From CALKZN01 sp964633815 (GTDB lineage: Bacteria; Pseudomonadota; Gammaproteobacteria; Arenicellales; Arenicellaceae), in contig CAZWHW010000010.1 of assembly GCA_964633815.1 (NCBI GenBank), forward strand, positions 1 to 55,667: DNA of 55,667 nt, read 5' to 3'. Within the stretch, counting starts at the first letter, position 1, and every line of letters starts with the position of its first letter. Position numbers and translations under genes: made by a program. The notes under the pieces are model-generated. The model had not been told where the DNA came from, did no database searches, and saw only the letters and a program-made list of their open reading frames with translations. This document shows, one piece after another, positions 1 through 7,044 of this stretch.

Positions 1-68
1 CTCAATCTAAAATCAGGGAGGAAAGTTGTTTGAAAAGTATCAGTGTAGTAGACAGGCTAATACCTTGT

Positions 69-1175
69 TTAATATAAAATAACAGAGCGAATTGATTTGC
101 CTTCATGCATCAAATCAAACGCAGTGTTGATCTCATTCAAAGGCATGGTGTGAGTGATTAAATCATCGATATTGATCTTTCCATCCATATACCAATCCAC
201 TATTTTAGGCACATCTGTGCGTCCTCTTGCGCCGCCAAATGCAGTGCCTTTCCATGATCGTCCTGTCACTAACTGAAAAGGTCGCGTCGAAATTTCTTGG
301 CCTGCGCCAGCCACTCCAATAATGTATGACTCTCCCCAGCCTTTATGACAACACTCCAATGCTTGACGCATCGTATTCACGTTACCAATGCATTCAAACG
401 AATAGTCAGCACCACCGCCGGTAATATCGACAATCGCTTCTACGACATTGTCTACTTCATTGGGGTTGATAAAATCAGTCATTCCAAAGGCTTGTGCTAA
501 GCCTTTTTTACTATCGTTAATATCAATGCCAATAATTTTGTTTGCGCCCACCATGCGCGCTCCTTGAATCACATTAAGGCCAATTCCTCCTAAACCAAAC
601 ACTGCCACGTTAGAACCAGGTTCCACCTTTGCATCGAAGGCAACCGCTCCAACGCCAGTTGTTACGCCGCAGCCGATATAACAAATCTTATCGAAGGGGG
701 CGTCTTTTCGAACTTTAGCAAGGGCGATTTCTGGCAACACAGTGTAATTTGAGAAGGTTGAACAACCCATATAATGCAAAATAGGTTCGCCATCTAATGA
801 AAAACGACTCGACCCATCAGGCATCAGACCGGCGCCTTGAGTTTCACGAATCGACTGACAAAGATTTGTTTTAGGGTGCAAACAAAAATCACATTCACGG
901 CATTCGGGTGTATACAATGGAATCACATGATCACCCACCGCGACTGACGTTACACCTTCACCAATCTCAACCACCACACCAGCACCTTCATGGCCTAGAA
1001 TGGCTGGAAACGCACCTTCAGGGTCATCTCCTGATAAAGTAAACGCATCAGTATGGCAGACCCCCGTCGCTTTAATTTCAACTAACACCTCACCGGCGCG
1101 AGGGCCTTGTAATTCAACGTCAGCGATTTCTAATGGTACTCCTGCTTTAAATGCAACGGCTGCTTTTGTTTTCAT
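69..1175 (-). CDS. adhC: S-(hydroxymethyl)glutathione dehydrogenase / class III alcohol dehydrogenase
   Basis: Zinc-dependent medium-chain dehydrogenase of 368 residues, the usual length for class III enzymes. It oxidises S-hydroxymethylglutathione (formaldehyde plus glutathione) to S-formylglutathione with NAD in the cytoplasm. Visible catalytic zinc ligands are C40 in GVCHTD and H62 in GHEG; the structural zinc cysteines are C92, C95, C98 and C106; a Rossmann GLGGIG motif lies near residue 194. The ATG is preceded by an A-rich AAAGAA stretch rather than a strong Shine-Dalgarno. No S-formylglutathione hydrolase gene is visible next to it; the neighbour upstream is a small lipoprotein in the same direction, separated by about 270 bases and a hairpin. 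Function call is secure; the physiological role (detoxification or C1 metabolism) is not shown by context. Confidence 0.95.
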   Translation of the reverse strand: MKTKAAVAFKAGVPLEIADVELQGPRAGEVLVEIKATGVCHTDAFTLSGDDPEGAFPAILGHEGAGVVVEIGEGVTSVAVGDHVIPLYTPECRECDFCLHPKTNLCQSIRETQGAGLMPDGSSRFSLDGEPILHYMGCSTFSNYTVLPEIALAKVRKDAPFDKICYIGCGVTTGVGAVAFDAKVEPGSNVAVFGLGGIGLNVIQGARMVGANKIIGIDINDSKKGLAQAFGMTDFINPNEVDNVVEAIVDITGGGADYSFECIGNVNTMRQALECCHKGWGESYIIGVAGAGQEISTRPFQLVTGRSWKGTAFGGARGRTDVPKIVDWYMDGKINIDDLITHTMPLNEINTAFDLMHEGKSIRSVILY

Positions 1176-1225
1176 AATGTTTCTTTATTTTAAAATTTAA
1201 AAGGATAACGTTTCAGGCTTTGCTT

Positions 1226-1345
1226 TCACTGATGATCATAAAGTTTATTATTCATCACTGAACGACGATAATTTCCATTGGGGATTTTATCGTTTGTTTC
1301 TTGCGCTATCTCTGTGATCTGGGCCGTTTTATAAACGTTCAACAT
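1226..1345 (-). CDS. possible 39-residue small ORF, unrecognised
   Basis: Between the lipoprotein gene and adhC there is a short open frame starting ATG TTG AAC, with AAGGAG 12 bases upstream. The product begins MLNVYKTAQITEI, is hydrophilic, and has no recognised domain. The frame stays open upstream of the ATG for 16 more codons, so it could be a remnant of a longer gene. No family recognised; it may be chance. Confidence 0.2.
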   Translation of the reverse strand: MLNVYKTAQITEIAQETNDKIPNGNYRRSVMNNKLYDHQ

Positions 1346-1375
1346 AACTGGCGCACACTCCTTCCAAGAGTAATC

Positions 1376-1405
1376 AAAGGGTTCTGTATAATTTCAGAAC
1401 CCTTT
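1376..1405 (-). terminator. hairpin downstream of the lipoprotein gene
   Basis: A perfect 11-bp stem (AAAGGGTTCTG at 1376-1386, CAGAACCCTTT at 1395-1405) with an 8-base loop lies 39 bases past the stop of the minus-strand lipoprotein gene and before adhC. The 3' arm ends in TTT on the minus strand but there is no long U tract, so it is a likely but not textbook terminator. Confidence 0.5.
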
Positions 1406-1443
1406 AATGTTTAGTCATTTATTGTATTGCTTATGTTACGACG

Positions 1444-1848
1444 TTAAGAAAAAGACTCTAGTGTGTTGCCTTCTTTAATTTTCTTTCTAATCTCTTTATT
1501 TTTATAGACTGGAATAGCCGTGCTGCATTGGTTTGAAGCATAAAAATCGTTTAATGTTGCCTCGCGTGCATCCATCGATTTAACCATCGCCCTAGTATTA
1601 TTATTGTTTACGATTAATGCAGGCCAAAATAATAGTGCTGCTGCAACATTGGCACCAGAAACTCCTTGATTTGCCTTTGCATAGCTTCTAGCAGCACGTA
1701 CTTCCCCGAGACGTGTCGCAATAGATTCACAATTTAAGGTTGCATCATTCGCCTGTTCTTTGGGGACAGTTTGCGTCGATACACAAGCAGACACCGTGAT
1801 GAATAGTAAAGAAGTAGAGATAATGCGAAATGTTTTAACTAGCTTCAT
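1444..1848 (-). CDS. small predicted outer-membrane or periplasmic lipoprotein
   Basis: 134-residue protein with a lipoprotein signal peptide: a basic start (MKLVKTFR), a hydrophobic stretch and a lipobox VSAC with the lipidated cysteine at residue 22. The mature part has two further cysteines (C39 in LNCES and C108 in SNQC) that could form a disulfide, and a short hydrophobic segment ALLFWPALIV near residues 71-80 that may lie against the membrane. I do not recognise a named family or function. It stands alone, with a hairpin downstream and an AT-rich 332-base gap upstream. Reading frame and signal peptide are convincing; the role is unknown. Confidence 0.75.
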   Translation of the reverse strand: MKLVKTFRIISTSLLFITVSACVSTQTVPKEQANDATLNCESIATRLGEVRAARSYAKANQGVSGANVAAALLFWPALIVNNNNTRAMVKSMDAREATLNDFYASNQCSTAIPVYKNKEIRKKIKEGNTLESFS

Positions 1849-2180
1849 GGTAAATCCTCATAAGGTTGTTAGGTTCGTTTTCACTAACCAACTGTTTATT
1901 ATTATATGGATTGTCGTTTGTTCTTGTCGTTTATTTTCTTAACAGCGTCCAAGCCAATGTAGACTTTTTTTATTTATTCTTATTACAGCATAACAACAAA
2001 TTAATATTTTTTTTGAAATTTTTTCTAATCTCTGCAATGTAAGCGAGCAAGTAAAAGGGGTCAGAGTACTTTTAGCGAAATTTTTTGTTAGTTTTGCCGA
2101 GCTGTAAGTTATCTAATTTCCGTTGGGTTTATCATTCGCTAAGAACGTTGATAATTAAAGTAATCAGAGTTGAGTTAAGT
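1849..2180. other. 332-base intergenic region, AT-rich
   Basis: Gap between the lipoprotein gene and the convergently placed 3' end of the MscS-like gene (both on the minus strand). It is rich in A/T runs and presumably carries the promoter of the lipoprotein gene. No convincing ORF or RNA gene was seen. The one structured element is the short palindrome at 2052-2074, listed separately. Confidence 0.5.
2052..2074. repeat. GGGGTCAGAGTA palindromic motif (possible REP/RAYT-type remnant)
   Basis: The motif AAAAGGGGTCAGAGTACTTTT sits in the intergenic gap, split here as arms TAAAAG (2052-2057) and CTTTTA (2069-2074) around GGGTCAGAGTA. From memory, this core recurs beside REP-associated tyrosine (IS200-like) transposases in many Proteobacteria. 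Only one copy is present in the window and no transposase gene is nearby, so it is at most a solitary relic. Confidence 0.35.
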
Positions 2181-3866
2181 TTAAGAAAGTTCATCAAGAG
2201 ATTTATGAATAGTCATTTGCGGGAATGGAATGTTCCAGCCTTCTTTGTTGCAAATATCAACACAAGCTTGTTGAATCAATCTGCCTATCAAATAGTAATG
2301 TTTTGCAGCTTTAGAATTGATGTTCACGATAATGAGATAGTCTATTGACGAAGCGCCAGCTTGATTGAGTTCAACGCGAGTGCGTATCTCATCTGTGCCG
2401 AGATCTGCATTTTGTAAACACTCTTGGACGTTCTGTCGCATTTTTTCGGGAACCTCATCCAATGAAATTGGCTGCAGGCTATAGTCAACGCCAAATTGGC
2501 TGGTGATGCGGATGCCTTGAGATTTGGTTAAATTAACATAACCTGCTGAATAATATTGATTCGTAGGCATGAGTTTGTTTGTGCCTTGCGCACTTTGCAG
2601 TTCCACTGCATCAGGTCCTTGTAATATTACTTCATATAAGTTGTTTTGGTCATCCACCACCCAATCACCTATGGAGCTTGGAAACCATTTTTCATCATTA
2701 ATTGGTCTTGAAACGAGCGCTTTCATGTCTTCTAGTGGTAGGCGAATAATCCCTTTGATTTCAGGATTGATCAATTTTGAAAAAACATTGATTGAGGCAA
2801 CTCGCCATGGCACACCATTGACAAAAACTAGCTCGTTTTCTCGAACTCTGCCAATGTTCAATAGAAGGCGACTTTCTTCTATAAATTGCGGAATAAAGTG
2901 TCTTAAGCCTAAAGCGGTGGCAAATAATAGTATGAACATCAGGGCGAGTAACAATACATCACCACGAATGAAAAACACTATCATGATGCTCATGATTATG
3001 GAAAAAATCGTTAACAGCTTTTGCGCATAAACAATGACGCGCATTGTAGTTCTGTTCGAGGCACGCTTTTGTTTGGAGCGTTTGAGGTCAATCAAACGGG
3101 TAATAAAGCGAAAAAGTATAATAATGGCAATAGCAACAGAGAATGCGATCAACAGCGTTAGCCCACGATCTTGAGCAAAACTTTTTACCGAAGATTTGAA
3201 TGTTTCAAACCAATTGTTGTCATTATCATTGAGATTGGATAACTCAATACTAGCGAGTTCTTGTTTTCTTTGAGCCTCGGTTAATAAGTTTTCCCATTTT
3301 TGTTTAACTTGCCCAAGTTGTTGCTTAACTGAGTTATCAAAAGTACCTTCTGACAACTGTTTATCGATTGATGAAATTGCCAGCTCAGCTGCTTGAGCAG
3401 CACTTTTTTGGGTGCTTATTTTTTGTTTGAGATTTTCTCTTTTTCTGGGCTTGTCCGTTAAGCCGCGTAAATTCTCTAATAGCGGCTTCATCAATAGAGT
3501 CAGCTCTTCTTGCCAAGTCTTGGGCACTTCTTCCTGTTCAAAAATACCTAGGTCAATGCCACCAATAGCAATTTGTTCAAAACTTTTTTTAACAACGTCA
3601 AGGTCCTGAGTTGTTTGTTTCAAGCGTCGGTCGAGCTCAATGTCAATAACGTTAGGGTTTATTTTTTTGCGTAAATTTTCGAGGCTTTTAGTGTCTGCCT
3701 TGATGATTAATGAGAGTTCTTCAAGTCGTTTGTTTCTCTTTTGAGTATCACTCAACTCTTGAGAAACTTCTTCTAATGCATTCCCCGCGGTTGCAGCATT
3801 GTTCTGTCCAATTGATGATTGAACGCTGCCCAATAAAAGTAAGAAAATTAAAAAAATGTTTTTCAT
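2181..3866 (-). CDS. MscS-family mechanosensitive channel-like protein with periplasmic coiled-coil domain
   Basis: 561 residues. A signal peptide (about 1-20) is followed by a long charged, coiled-coil-like periplasmic part (about 30-220), three hydrophobic membrane segments (about 236-255, 281-300, 302-322), then a soluble C-terminal half ending near IPFPQM (about residue 547), the signature of the MscS C-terminal domain. The last membrane segment and the following GLRHFIPQF and NELVFVNGVPWRV regions are in the place of the pore helix and beta domain, but the usual glycine/alanine-rich pore motif is weak, so this is a divergent member. Expected role: inner-membrane channel gated by osmotic tension. 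Domain order resembles the larger KefA/MscK-like members with a reduced periplasmic part. Family call fairly sure, exact subtype not. Confidence 0.75.
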   Translation of the reverse strand: MKNIFLIFLLLLGSVQSSIGQNNAATAGNALEEVSQELSDTQKRNKRLEELSLIIKADTKSLENLRKKINPNVIDIELDRRLKQTTQDLDVVKKSFEQIAIGGIDLGIFEQEEVPKTWQEELTLLMKPLLENLRGLTDKPRKRENLKQKISTQKSAAQAAELAISSIDKQLSEGTFDNSVKQQLGQVKQKWENLLTEAQRKQELASIELSNLNDNDNNWFETFKSSVKSFAQDRGLTLLIAFSVAIAIIILFRFITRLIDLKRSKQKRASNRTTMRVIVYAQKLLTIFSIIMSIMIVFFIRGDVLLLALMFILLFATALGLRHFIPQFIEESRLLLNIGRVRENELVFVNGVPWRVASINVFSKLINPEIKGIIRLPLEDMKALVSRPINDEKWFPSSIGDWVVDDQNNLYEVILQGPDAVELQSAQGTNKLMPTNQYYSAGYVNLTKSQGIRITSQFGVDYSLQPISLDEVPEKMRQNVQECLQNADLGTDEIRTRVELNQAGASSIDYLIIVNINSKAAKHYYLIGRLIQQACVDICNKEGWNIPFPQMTIHKSLDELS

Positions 3867-4003
3867 AGCATCTTGCTTGAGGTCATTGATTTGTATAGTT
3901 ATCGACTTGTAACATAGTGTTGTATAAGAACGAGCAATCAGGTTTCTTTTTTCGATAGAATAAAATCAATTAGAGTAATAGAATATCGCATACTAGCTTA
4001 GAT

Positions 4004-4042
4004 TTTTGATATAGAGCAATTAATTATAGGTATAGATCAAAA
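4004..4042 (+). promoter_or_regulatory. candidate dps promoter overlapped by an inverted repeat
   Basis: TTGATA (4007-4012) and TATAGA (4031-4036), 18 bases apart, form a plausible sigma70 promoter ending 26 bases before the dps ATG. The same stretch is an inverted repeat: TTTTGATATA (4004-4013) and TAGATCAAAA (4033-4042) match at 9 of 10 positions. A repressor or activator bound to both arms would cover the promoter. Which regulator is unknown. Confidence 0.4.
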
Positions 4043-4068
4043 CGAGAAAATATTTTGAGGAATTTAGG

Positions 4069-4539
4069 ATGACAAAAATTGATATTGGTATCGATACAGC
4101 TGATCGCGAAAAGATTGCTGAAGGGCTAAAGCATTTGCTGGCTGATAGCTATACGTTGTATTTACAAACGCATAATTTCCATTGGAATGTTTATGGACCT
4201 AAGTTTCGTGAATTGCATTTGATGTTCGAAGAACATTATACGGAACTTGCGACTGCAGTTGATGAAATAGCTGAGCGCATTCGAACCTTGGGTGTGCCAG
4301 CGCCTGGAACTTACAAAGAGTTTGCACGGCTCGCGGCTATTCAAGAAATTGAAGGTGTGCCAGTGGCAGACAAGATGGTAGAAATTTTAACCGTCGGTCA
4401 TGAGCAAATTGTCAAAACTTCTCGAAGTGTTTTAAAGCTTGCCCAAGAGGCAGATGATGAATCGTCTGCAGCGTTGGTTTCAGATCGTATGCGAATTCAT
4501 GAAAAAACGGCTTGGATGCTGCGAGCACTCAATGAATAG
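4069..4539 (+). CDS. dps: Dps-family ferritin-like DNA-protecting protein
   Basis: 156 residues, normal Dps length. Four-helix ferritin-like fold with the Dps ferroxidase signature: H35 and H38 in HNFHWNV, then D65 and E69 in AVDEIAERIR. These dodecamers oxidise Fe(II) with hydrogen peroxide and store iron, and many bind DNA; the N-terminal tail here is short and acidic (MTKIDIGIDTAD), so DNA binding is doubtful. GAGG upstream of the ATG supports the start. It is followed after 42 bases by gloB on the same strand. A promoter overlapped by an inverted repeat lies just upstream, consistent with stress control. Sure of the family. Confidence 0.93.
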   Translation: MTKIDIGIDTADREKIAEGLKHLLADSYTLYLQTHNFHWNVYGPKFRELHLMFEEHYTELATAVDEIAERIRTLGVPAPGTYKEFARLAAIQEIEGVPVADKMVEILTVGHEQIVKTSRSVLKLAQEADDESSAALVSDRMRIHEKTAWMLRALNE

Positions 4540-4581
4540 TATTGATAAGTTTCAAAATATCAAATTGAGGTTTACTAAACT

Positions 4582-5358
4582 ATGTTAACGGTGCTGCAAA
4601 TTCCAGTGCGGAATCCACTTCGCAATTATATGTATTTGTTGGTTTGCCAAGAAAGCCGCCATGCCATAGCAATTGACCCATTAGATCATGCCTTGTGTTT
4701 GCAAAAGGCGCGAGAATTCAATGTGCAAATTGATTATGTTGTGAACACTCATCACCATCATGATCATATCGGAGGCAATACGCCAGTGCTTGCAGCGACT
4801 GGTGCTAAGTTGGCCGCGCATAAACAAGCAATCGGGAAAATCCCTGATGTCGATATAGGTTTATCTGAAGGCGATGAGCTTGAAGTAGGGGCAGTGCAAT
4901 TTAAGATTATGGATACGCCAGGGCATACCATGAGTCATGTGTGTTTGTATTTTTCAGGTGGAACCGGCGAGCAAGCAGCGCTATTTTGTGGTGATACCTT
5001 GTTTAACGCTGGGGTTGGCAGATGTGATTCTGGTGGTGATCCAGAAGTTTTGTTCGAAACTTTTCGCAATCAAATTTTTACTTTGAGTGATGATGTGCGC
5101 ATTTTCCCAGGGCATGATTATATTGAAAATAACTTAGGTTTCACTTTGGAGTATGAGCCTAGTAATTCGAAAGCCAAAGAGTTGTTGACACAGTTTCAGG
5201 CAGGTTTGGATGCTGAGAGTTACGTGACAACGATTGGTTTAGAAAGAGAAATAAATACTTTTTTTCGTTTGCACAGCGATGAAATACGAGATCGCATGGA
5301 TACACATAGCGACAAAGAGACATTCATTGCTTTGCGTAAACAAAGAGATCGATGGTAG
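4582..5358 (+). CDS. gloB: hydroxyacylglutathione hydrolase (glyoxalase II)
   Basis: 258 residues with a metallo-beta-lactamase fold. The metal-binding motif THHHHDH is at residues 56-62, followed by GHTMSHV (third histidine) and FCGDTLF (bridging aspartate) and FPGHDY near residue 175. The C-terminal part has the glyoxalase II helical domain ending in FIALRKQRDRW. It hydrolyses S-D-lactoylglutathione to D-lactate and glutathione, completing methylglyoxal detoxification in the cytoplasm. No glyoxalase I gene is in the window. Start ATG 4582 has TGAGG about a dozen bases upstream. Secure call. Confidence 0.95.
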   Translation: MLTVLQIPVRNPLRNYMYLLVCQESRHAIAIDPLDHALCLQKAREFNVQIDYVVNTHHHHDHIGGNTPVLAATGAKLAAHKQAIGKIPDVDIGLSEGDELEVGAVQFKIMDTPGHTMSHVCLYFSGGTGEQAALFCGDTLFNAGVGRCDSGGDPEVLFETFRNQIFTLSDDVRIFPGHDYIENNLGFTLEYEPSNSKAKELLTQFQAGLDAESYVTTIGLEREINTFFRLHSDEIRDRMDTHSDKETFIALRKQRDRW

Positions 5359-5527
5359 CTAGAAAATTTAATACTGATCGAACAGTGTCATTTGCTAAAC
5401 GCTTTAAGCTTGGTTTTTGAAATTATTACCACTACGGGCAATTTTATAAAAATAATTTTTTTTATAAGTTTCAATTTATAATTCACGACTTGAGGTAGTA
5501 ATTGAAAATATCTTGTTATTGGCATTC

Positions 5528-6190
5528 ATGCCGTTAAATTTTATGCGTTTGCAAAAACTAACACCCTATCTTTATAAATATTTGATGACAATGCTTATGA
5601 GTACTTGTCGGGTTGAAGTGCATGGAAAAGAGCATGTGCAAGCTCTTGGTCAGCGCAATACGGGATGGCTATATGCTATTTGGCATGATAATAATTTAAT
5701 CAGTGTTTGGTCTCTTCGTTCGGAAAAATATATTGCTATGGTCAGCAATAGTAAAGATGGAGAAATCATCACTCGAGTTATTGAGATGCTTGGAAATTCT
5801 GTTATTCGAGGTTCGACTTCTAAAGGCGCGATGCAGGCAGCGCAACAAGCTCTTCGTGCCCTACAAGATAATAAAGTAATAGCTATTACACCTGACGGGC
5901 CCAGAGGGCCTAAATATCATTTGCAAGAAGGAATTTTATATCTCTCTGCTTTGACCAATTCACCAATCATTCCAGTGCATCTTGAGTGTTCACGACAGTG
6001 GCAATTTAATAGTTGGGATAATTCAAAAATACCTAAACCTTTTTCGAAAATGCACATTGTTTATGGTGAGCCATTAAGTGTAGACCCTGAAGAAATGAGA
6101 AATGAAGATAGCAAAGAAATGGCTCGACAACGAATTCAACAAGAGATGATGAAAAATGTTGATGCAGCCAAACGTTTTGCTAAACAATAG
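5528..6190 (+). CDS. DUF374 lysophospholipid acyltransferase-family protein
   Basis: About 220 residues. It carries the acyltransferase-like WHDN motif, then SNSKDGE and the TPDGPRGP block typical of the DUF374 group of the PlsC-like superfamily. These proteins are thought to transfer acyl chains in lipid or lipid A-like metabolism at the inner membrane; the substrate of this subgroup is not settled. An N-terminal hydrophobic/amphipathic stretch (LTPYLYKYLMTMLM) could associate with the membrane. The start is unsure: ATG 5528 is used here, TTG 5513 and ATG 5543 are in frame, and the only GAGG (5492-5495) is too far from all of them. It precedes the DUF2288 gene by 21 bases. Confidence 0.82.
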   Translation: MPLNFMRLQKLTPYLYKYLMTMLMSTCRVEVHGKEHVQALGQRNTGWLYAIWHDNNLISVWSLRSEKYIAMVSNSKDGEIITRVIEMLGNSVIRGSTSKGAMQAAQQALRALQDNKVIAITPDGPRGPKYHLQEGILYLSALTNSPIIPVHLECSRQWQFNSWDNSKIPKPFSKMHIVYGEPLSVDPEEMRNEDSKEMARQRIQQEMMKNVDAAKRFAKQ

Positions 6191-6211
6191 TCGCCTAAAA
6201 AAAGATAAGCA

Positions 6212-6544
6212 ATGAGTGAAGAATCTTCAGACTTTAAGAGCCCAGCTGATCTAAAGCAACAAGTAATTTCTGATTTACATTTAGAGACAGCCAAAATACC
6301 TTGGAATGAATTACAACGCTTTTTTGCGGGAGGGAAGCTGTTGTTGTTGGATAGTCGCGAGGATATGCTAGACGTGGCAGCAAGTTTGGTAGCAAATGAT
6401 GTTGAGCGAATACAATCCTTAATTAAGCAGGAGCTATTAGTTCATCCAAATGATGAGCAAGCGAAATGCTGGGTGGCAGAGGATGCTGAACTTTGGGCTG
6501 TTGTGCTCAAGCCATGGGTATTGGTACAGGAAAATAAGGCTTAG
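6212..6544 (+). CDS. DUF2288 family protein
   Basis: 110 residues matching the DUF2288 pattern as I know it: LHLETAKIPWNELQRFFAGG near the start, a middle DVAASLVANDVERIQSLI, and a C-terminal W-VVLKPWVLVQ. These are small soluble proteins of unknown function. It follows the acyltransferase gene closely and may be co-transcribed. Its stop overlaps by 4 bases the end of a small minus-strand gene. Family recognised by pattern only; no function can be given. Confidence 0.8.
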   Translation: MSEESSDFKSPADLKQQVISDLHLETAKIPWNELQRFFAGGKLLLLDSREDMLDVAASLVANDVERIQSLIKQELLVHPNDEQAKCWVAEDAELWAVVLKPWVLVQENKA

Positions 6545-6762
6545 AAATTTTTAGCTGAATCAATTTGGTCGGCTACTGAGAAGCCTAATTTCTTTTTGAC
6601 AATAGAAATTTCAGTGGTCGAGTCTATGGCAATCTTTGAAGTGCCATCGTGACTATCGCCCATATATTCGAGTGCCAACAATTCTCCGTTTGGCAAAACG
6701 AGTCGAATAAACCTATTTCCGCGTTGTTCTAGTATAACCACCTTAAAGTGAGCCCCAACCAA
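6541..6762 (-). CDS. small protein, possibly a divergent CsrA-like protein
   Basis: Up to 73 residues from a TTG start at 6762; a GTG at 6741 inside the frame may be the true start (66 residues). All-beta looking sequence. Its second half, GTSKIAID then TTEISIVKKKL, lines up with the CsrA segment GNQVRIGV then KEVAVHREEI in hydrophobic pattern and charge, and NGELLALEY resembles the CsrA VGETLMIGD strand, but the middle strand is shortened and the RNA-binding arginine would be lysine. This is a hand alignment and could be chance. Convergent with the DUF2288 gene, 4-base overlap. No other family recognised. Confidence 0.5.
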   Translation of the reverse strand: MVGAHFKVVILEQRGNRFIRLVLPNGELLALEYMGDSHDGTSKIAIDSTTEISIVKKKLGFSVADQIDSAKNF

Positions 6763-6977
6763 TTATATTTTTTAAGCAAGCTAGTGAGTATCCAACACAA
6801 CAGCTTATTTTCAAGAATTAATACCCCTGCGGTCGATTCTAGCAAATAAAAGGATGAAATTTTATAATTGACTGCTATTTTTAGGGAATTAACTAAAATT
6901 TTGTGTCGTTTATTTAGAAATGTCGAAATTTGTAGATAATTATCGATAGATGAAAGCTTCAAAGTGATACGAATGCA

Positions 6978-7006
6978 TTGTTTTGTCGTACAATTGAGAA
7001 TATGAA
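6978..7006 (+). promoter_or_regulatory. candidate sigma70 promoter of ilvD
   Basis: TTGTTT (6978-6983), a 17-base spacer, and TATGAA (7001-7006), placing a start about 30 bases before the ilvD ATG. No leader peptide rich in branched-chain residues and no attenuator hairpin was seen between them. Confidence 0.45.
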
Positions 7007-7044
7007 AAATTTAACCATTACAGCCATTATTTAAGAGAAATCCT

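Noticed and set aside
6729..6962. Minus-strand open frame of 77 codons before ilvD
   Set aside because: Composition is that of AT-rich intergenic DNA, no SD or motif, and it overlaps the better small frame at 6541-6762.
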